Shown: positions 30,881-36,696 of the stretch, in pieces
How positions within the stretch are numbered: the first letter of the stretch is position 1
Layout: each line of letters starts with the position of its first letter
Source: Chara braunii
Taxonomy: Eukaryota; Streptophyta; Charophyceae; Charales; Characeae
Direction of reading: 5' to 3'
NCBI GenBank assembly: GCA_003427395.1
Contig: BFEA01000101.1
Span: 1,259,270-1,295,965 of the forward strand
Length of the DNA: 36,696 nucleotides
Program-made: the position numbers and the translations under genes
The notes under the pieces: model-generated
The model's database searches: none
What the model saw: only the letters and a program-made list of their open reading frames with translations
Told to the model about the DNA's origin: nothing

Positions 30881-31741
30881 TGTCGGCGCGAATACCCTGG
30901 CAGGGGTATTCGCCTTGGGTTTTTGCAAGTGACAGCGGGGCCGACGGTCCAGGCCTGTGTATTCAAACGGCTACCTGTGTATGGACCAAGGTTGTCTAAG
31001 TAGGTAGGGTGAGTGGGCGCGCAGTTTCAAGGCGCGCGTGTGATTTTGCCCTTTTTTATCGTGCCGCCGACGCAGGCATCCGGCTTGACGTCGCACTCTT
31101 AATTAGACCAAGGATTAATGGGCTGGCCTCGCTTACTATGCCTGACCGGCGGCAGGGCGGATAGGTAGGATGGTACGTAGGGCGGCCGTGGCACAGTCAG
31201 GGAGGCCGGCGTGATTGTTTGGTAGCCCCGCGCCTGGCCACAGGTGGGGGCAGGGCCTGCGATATCCTCCTCGGCTCTAAGTATTGTACTGCCTCACTTC
31301 AGTACCACTTCATATGGGGTCCACCGCCTGCTAATCCCAGGCTGGGGCTTAGCCCTATAGGTTGCGGTGACGGGTTACTGCGATAAAGGTCCTAGGATCA
31401 AGGCCAGCAGGCGGCAGTGCGGGAGCAGCGGGGCAGCGGAGCAGCGACGAGAAAGCTGAAGGGTTGAGGGTCCGTCCGGCTATCCCCCTCAAAGCTTTTG
31501 CTGATGGGGGCGAAGGCGGGCCCGGCCTACGAGAGGACCCAACGCAATAGGTTTGCATGTTTTTATTATTTTTGAGGTAATTCTTATTCTATTTTTATTT
31601 TATTTTTACTTTTTTTTGGATTTTATTCGTTTTGTTGTTACCCCCCTTTTGGCTTGACAGGCGGGCCGCGGTCGGATCAGGCGGTGGTGAGGTGTGCAGT
31701 GACCCTCCGCCTACGGTAAGCCGCGGGGTGTTGCGGGGTGT

Positions 31742-31760
31742 GTCCTTCGGGGCATCCGTA

Positions 31761-31791
<31 letters not shown>

Positions 31792-31797
31792 GGCCCC
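31742..31797 (+). pseudogene. U6 snRNA 5' segment embedded in the right LTR
   Basis: It is the counterpart of 12193-12248 with a single difference (GGGG for GGGA in the TTCGGGACATCC part). It shows that the U6 segment was already part of the LTR when this copy inserted. Confidence 0.9.
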
Positions 31798-33105
31798 GCC
31801 CGAGGTTAAGGTGTATAAAGTTGGGGCAGCCATTCCATTTCTTTTTTGGTTTTGCCTTACCTGATCTTCGTCCTGCGGTGTGTTCCGTGCGCGGCCCGAT
31901 CGGAAATACGCTACGCTGTCGTGGTGCGCTAATGCACGGGTTGACGACGAGCGGGGGAGAGGAAGAGGGCAGCGCTAGTGCGGGAAGGGACAGGAGGTCG
32001 TGACTGCAGAGGAGAAGGAGAAGCGAGGACGGTGGGATGGTTAGACGTGGGAGTGAATGTGGACAGGCGGAGCAGACATCACGAAGACAAGGACGCTAAC
32101 ACTACTGGGGGGGGGTGAACCTGGGCGTTATACTGGACTAGGTGCATACGGAGTGGAAGAACGGGCATGGCGGACGGAGAGTGAAAGATCTCACTCGATT
32201 CCTAGTAGAATCGAGTGGAACAAAGTAGTAGGTGTGGGTTTTAGCCTAGAGCGGAGGTGATGGCGATGTTAGTTTTAGGAGAAGAAGTGTAGAAAGAAGG
32301 TTTAGTAGGAAAAGACGTGCGCGGGCTATGGCGGGCGGATGAGTGACGGGAGCAGAAGATCTGTATCTCACTCAATCCTCGATGGATTTGAGTGAGGTAA
32401 AGCGTAAAATAAGGGTTTTCTGAGGCCGCGAGTTGAATGGCGCGGTCAAAACTAGCGGTGGGACAGTGAATGGGGTGGCATGCGAGAAATGGGTTGCGCG
32501 AGCTATGGTGACGAGGGTGGAGGGTTGAGGGAGCCTTCGACTCTAGATAGAATCGTGCGGGGGAAGATGGGATTTCGGGGTTATCAGATAAGGCGAGTGT
32601 AGTAGTAGTAGTAGTTTTATTAGTCGGGCAGTAGGAGGTAAGGTAGATGGAAAACGGAGTGCGTCGCGGTGCAAAGTAGCCAAGGTAGCGACGAACCTTC
32701 CCGTTTTCTGTGGAAGATTCGTTTTCTTCTCTCGTATGGGGAAGGCTACGTAGTAGAACCCGTAAAGTCCGACGAAGTCTCTATAACGGTGGTTTTTGTG
32801 CTCGCCTCCATTTTTTTTTACCCCTCAGAGTGCTTGTTGGTATCGGCTGCTTCCCCTCTCTCGTCTGTTTCTGCCGATTGAATTGGACCGATATTGCGGC
32901 CAGGTGCATCCGCGCATTCAAGTGCAACTACAGGCTTGTGCGCGTGCGTGAGGGAGTAGACCGGGAGGAAAGGAAGCGGCTAGAGCAGCGAAGAGAACAG
33001 AGTAGAAGGTGGTGGCGGCTTGAGAAAAGTGCACCTATCCGTAGCCACAGGAAAAAGGGGGAGGGTCGATGGTTGGAGCTTCATCTGTAGCAGACATATG
33101 ACTCA

Positions 33106-33922
33106 TTAGAACAAGGCAGCTGGTCGAAGGGGTGAATGCTGCCCGTAGGAACGCACAGCAGGGCGGACTGCTGTTCATCGAGTTGTCTTTCGCAGGGGCT
33201 CAGCTATTTTCGATTGGGTCCCAGTCGATGTTCCGTATTCGCTGGGCTGCCGAGTGCTGCTGATTGCAGAAGTACATAGGGTGCTTATCGCAGATGACGA
33301 ACGAGAGGGGACCGACTTATCTGCAGTCAGTGCGCTGCTCGTCTCGTTGACTGAGAAGGTAGAGACAGACTGCACGCTGCTTCGTGAGGTTGTGGGGAGC
33401 GTCCGTATTTTGTAGATAGAGCGAGTGCAGGCCACCTGAGACCGCGTGGCTGCAGTTCTGCCAGGGGAGAGCTACGTGTTGGGCTGCATGAGGAGTGGGG
33501 GCAAGCTGCTACATTACACCGGGTTCACGAGGCAGTAGTTTTCGTACTCCGTGGCGGTACAACTGACTGGTGTTGACCTCGAGAGGGGGGGTGGGTACTG
33601 TGGAAGGTATAGTTGCTGCACCTGGGCCGATGCCGCACCCTGGGCAGCTCTGCCAACTGTGCTCCTTGCTACCTATCCATATCCGCATCCTCCACTAGAG
33701 CACTTGTTGGGCTTGCTGATTGCTGCGTTGACTGATTACGACCATTTGGAGGTTGTACAACGGCAGCATCATGGGGGGGGCAGAGTTGTAGTATAGAGGG
33801 GTTGATCAAATGACTGTGTAATTGTTGTATTTGTTGTGCTGGGCTACATCTTCGCTGGGTCTCGCGACGCGCCATCGCGGTACTACGATACATTGGAGGC
33901 GCATACGAGGCGGGCGCTGTGA
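33106..33922 (+). pseudogene. Decayed reading frame in the right LTR
   Basis: Counterpart of 13557-14373 in the same frame, with the four same stops and one extra TAG near 33145 (CCGTAGGAA). Substitutions include several that change residues, but the terminal hydrophobic segment CVIVVFVVLGYIFAG is unchanged. As in the left copy, the coding nature is inferred. Confidence 0.33.
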
Positions 33923-34540
33923 TAAGTGTGGGAGGGGTTACCACTGCGAATCGGAAGTCTGTCAGGCAAATTTGATTCTGTTGTTTGACCTTGGGAGCGG
34001 ACCAAGCTGTTACGTAGGCCGCCATTGCGAGGCCTTCAGGCACAGAAGACATCAAACCTCTCTCACGCGAGTCTGAGTGCACCCCTCTTGTATCTGAAAG
34101 ACTTAATGCTCTCTTTCTGCCCTTCTCACTCTCAGTCTAGTCCATTGGTTTGGAGAGGAAGGTGGCAGGCGGGATTGCAACCCGTAATCCGCGCCAACGC
34201 CTTTGTGGGAGGTTGCCCCACCGATTGCGGGAGCCCTGCCGGAACTCAGGAGGAATTCTGGAGGCAGGGAACTTAGAGGTAACATTTGCTTCCCCTTGTA
34301 AACCAAATATAAACCCTATCTACACTCCTCTCTGTGTATTGGCTGGCTATGCGGAGTGCAACCCTTGGTTTGACTTTTGGGATTGACTTTCAGGACACAA
34401 ATCAGACTAACTAAAAGAATGATTGTATAATTGCACTTTCAGTTTCTTGATTGTGTGAAGGCAGATTGTCACAATGGGTTGCATCAGGGGGAAGGTTGGG
34501 AGGAAGGCAGTTTTGCTTGCGATTGAACGGGTTTTACAGG

Positions 34541-35369
34541 GTCAGGCATTGTTTCTAAGATAAATGGTCTGACTGCTCTGTTTTGTTTTGTTTTCCGAAG
34601 AACTAAGCATTGTTTCTAAGATGAATGGTTTGGTTGCTGTGTTTCTTTAATTGTGCCAGACATTATTTTTAAGATGAATGACCTGGCTGCTTATTTTTTA
34701 GGGATATTGTTTGCTTGACTTTTGAGGGTCAGACATTGTTTCTAAGATGAATGGTATGGCTGCTGTTTACTTGGGTGGTTTCTGAACAGTCTCTGGGTCA
34801 GACCCAGGGTACTCTGCTTTATTGTGTGCTGAAAAGGGGAGAACCGAGCATTGTTTCTAAGATGAATGGCTCATCTCTCCTTGATTGTTTTATTCAAAGG
34901 GGGGGGATTAAGGACCAGAGGACTAGACATTGTTTCTATGATGAATGGTCTAAGTCTGAGGCCTCAGGACCATAATAAGAACCAAGGAATAAGATTCTCT
35001 ATACTGTGATATATATATGTACTTATATATGAACAAGGTTAGCCAGGCATTGTTTCTAAGATGAATGGTCTGGCTATAGCCCTATCACAAGCGAAGAGAG
35101 TATAATCGAGAGCTATAACTGAAAGTAATCTGGGCAGGCTGAGCATTGTTTCTAAGATGAATGGCTCAGGCCTACGCCCTCCTTTTGAAGACTAGGGTGC
35201 AGAAAGGTATATACAACTTGGCTATTTAAACAGTTTAGGGCAGCTAAGCATGGTTTCTAAGATGAATGGCTTAGTCATATGCCCAATGAAGAGAGAAATA
35301 GTTGTGCAACCTGTTCAAGTATAACTAAGGCAGAGGGCTGGCATTGTTTCTAAGATGAATGGTCAGTCC
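34541..35369 (+). repeat. Array of ten covarying hairpins in the right LTR
   Basis: Hairpins start at 34541, 34601, 34655, 34727, 34846, 34920, 35040, 35137, 35242 and 35335. They have the same core and order as in the left LTR. Several arm differences from the left copy keep pairing through G-T (G-U in RNA) wobble or improved pairs. Copy 3 reads GCCAG/CTGGC against CAGGC/GTCTG on the left. Copy 5 reads GAGC/GCTC against TGAG/CTCA. Copy 7 has one A-to-G change that makes a wobble pair. Confidence 0.92.
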
Positions 35370-35390
35370 TAATGCCCTATGTAAGCAGGG

Positions 35391-35398
35391 TATAAAGG
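35391..35398 (+). promoter_or_regulatory. Candidate TATA box of the right LTR
   Basis: TATAAAGG lies 21 bp after the last hairpin, the same position as TATAAAAGG in the left LTR. Confidence 0.35.
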
Positions 35399-35739
35399 AT
35401 TAAAGCACTGAAAGACTATGAACTAGTGTTTGCTAAATCAACTTGGGGATGGTGAGAGTACTTACCTTTGTGGTTTGCCCTGCATGTGCCTAAGTGGTAT
35501 CGGTACCTAGTCAGAGTTTGAGTTGGTAGGTAGTTGTTGTAGAGGCTTGCCACGTGCTAGAGTTGTTGGAGTTGGATTCAATTCCTGCATTTTCTGAGAT
35601 AGTTTTTTTACTTAGTTTGATTTCTGTATTTATCTGAGGTCTTTTCTCATACTTGGGCTTGTATAAATCTTGGTAAGCCACTTTTCCTACGGGAAGCGCT
35701 GCCGAAATTTCTGCAAATCCAAGGAGTTGGTCAGATTTA

Positions 35740-35861
35740 GACTTTTCACAGCTTAGCTTGTCTAAGTTACATATATGGCCTAGTAAAAATTTGGAAAGTC
35801 GACTTTTCACAGCTTAGCTTATCTAAGTTACATATATGGCCTAGTAGAAATTTGGAAAGTC
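35740..35861 (+). repeat. 61-bp tandem duplication unique to the right LTR
   Basis: The unit starting GACTTTTCACAGCTTAGCTT is present twice (35740-35800 and 35801-35861) with two or three differences between copies. The left LTR has one copy at about 16190-16251. Confidence 0.93.
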
Positions 35862-36696
35862 TTTCTTTCTAAAGGGAGTGCTGCCCAAATTTTTGCTAGT
35901 TCAGGGGGTTAGACAGAATTGAACTTTGAAAAATCAAAGACTATTCTTGTTTTTGTATTTTGACTTATATAAATTCTGGAAAGACAGTTTTCCTACGGGA
36001 AGCGCTGCCGAAAATTTCTTAGTTTAGAGGAGTAAGATTATATTATGACAGGTGGCAGGGTTGGCAGTCCACTATGTATAAGGGAAACCCAGCCAAAGGT
36101 CTACCTTTTCTCGAAGCCCTGACTTAGGACTAGGCTCAGACCTAGTTGGCTACTAGGAGGTTAGATGAGATTACCATAAAGAAGATAGTTTGCATAAGGC
36201 TTACGGGTTTAGTCTTGGGCGTTGACCTGTCTTATGTTACAGGCCGGCTTGATCAATCTGATTCAGGACTTGGGTTAGTTCATCTTGATCCTGCAAGGAT
36301 CATCATCTGTTATCACTGATAACAGGTCAGTTGCCGATTCGTCGGTTAAACGACTCAATTCCTACTCGCTCCCTATACTCAACCTAAAAGGCTTTAGCCC
36401 TGGTGATCTTCTTGTTTGTTAAGGGTTTCACCCGGACTTTTATTGAATGGCCATTTGACAAAGGTACTGAGTATTTAATTAAGGTTTGTTGGCAGGTGGT
36501 TGGGGCTTGCATGGCTAAAGCGAGGGGTATGAGTATAGGAATTTATTGGAGTTGACTCCGTGTAGTGTGTGGACTCTTGTTTGACTTTGATGTAATTGCA
36601 CGTATGTTCAGTAGCTTGGGGTTTTGGTTGGACTGCCTTGCGGTCGCACATATATGTATGGCTAGAAGGAGACCCACTATGACTGTGAGAAGTGAT

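Larger units (their letters stand above)
11332..36696 (+). mobile_element. Giant Ty3/gypsy-class LTR retrotransposon, 3' end outside the window
   Basis: Two direct repeats of more than 5.7 kb (from 11332 and from 30881, offset 19549) flank a primer-binding site, then gag, protease, RT, RNase H and integrase in that order, then an extra gag-like frame. The order with integrase last defines the Ty3/gypsy (Metaviridae) class. If the right LTR is as long as the left one seems, the element is about 27 kb. No chromodomain is seen after integrase. A clear polypurine tract upstream of 30881 is not visible; the nearest purine-rich stretch is GAAACGACGGGGACG at about 30842-30856. Stops and frameshifts make this copy defective. 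A target-site duplication cannot be tested because the far end is missing. Confidence 0.93.
30881..36696 (+). repeat. 3' LTR, truncated by the window end
   Basis: It begins TGTCGGCGCG and aligns with the left LTR with about 3-5% substitutions. The first stretch aligns at a constant offset of 19549 without net length change to at least 33922. It is 61 bp longer than the matching left segment (5816 against 5755 bp), explained by a 61-bp tandem duplication at 35740-35861. It carries the same sub-features as the left LTR. The last 1.8 kb of the left LTR has no counterpart here because the sequence ends. Confidence 0.93.

Overview
The window looks like nuclear DNA of a green plant or streptophyte alga that is rich in transposable elements. 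Four U6 snRNA-derived sequences match the plant U6 consensus. The large retroelement has a primer-binding site complementary to the 3' end of plant tRNA-Asp. Long TG, GA, TTC and CTC microsatellites and several classes of degraded transposon fill the rest. A charophyte such as Chara is my best guess from the style of the gag-pol sequence, but I cannot confirm a species. No intact host gene is visible.

Positions 1-11331 are a patchwork of microsatellites and small or broken mobile elements. There is a MITE-like element with internal hairpins (1628-2039). A U6 retropseudogene with target-site duplications is itself split by a short poly-A-tailed insertion (3069-3312). A second U6 pseudogene lies at 5529-5688. 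A 1.6 kb element has palindromic ends (6229-7810), and a relative of the first MITE lies at 7860-8178. The 3' end of a LINE reverse transcriptase (8620-9369) abuts the C-terminal half of a PIF/Harbinger-type transposase (9390-9952). A minus-strand coding fragment of unknown function (10972-11331) is cut by the next element.

Positions 11332-36696 are one giant Ty3/gypsy-class LTR retrotransposon in + orientation. The two LTRs can be aligned directly over 11332-17086 and 30881-36696. The left LTR probably continues to about 18890-18920, just before the primer-binding site, giving an LTR of about 7.6 kb. The right LTR runs off the end of the window at the same 29-mer that borders an assembly gap in the left LTR. 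The interior holds gag, protease, reverse transcriptase, RNase H and integrase in the usual order. After integrase comes a second long reading frame with gag-like features (26001-28841), then about 2 kb of noncoding DNA. Gag, pol and the second frame are broken by 14 in-frame stops and a few frameshifts, so this copy is dead even though its RT and integrase catalytic residues remain.

The most unusual content is in the LTR. Each copy has an array of ten hairpins whose arms differ but stay complementary around a conserved 20-nt core, ending just upstream of a TATA-like box. The LTR also carries a U6-derived segment, several other hairpin-bearing repeat families, a decayed reading frame ending in a membrane-like segment, and a 583-bp tract with no differences between LTRs that otherwise differ by about 3-5%.
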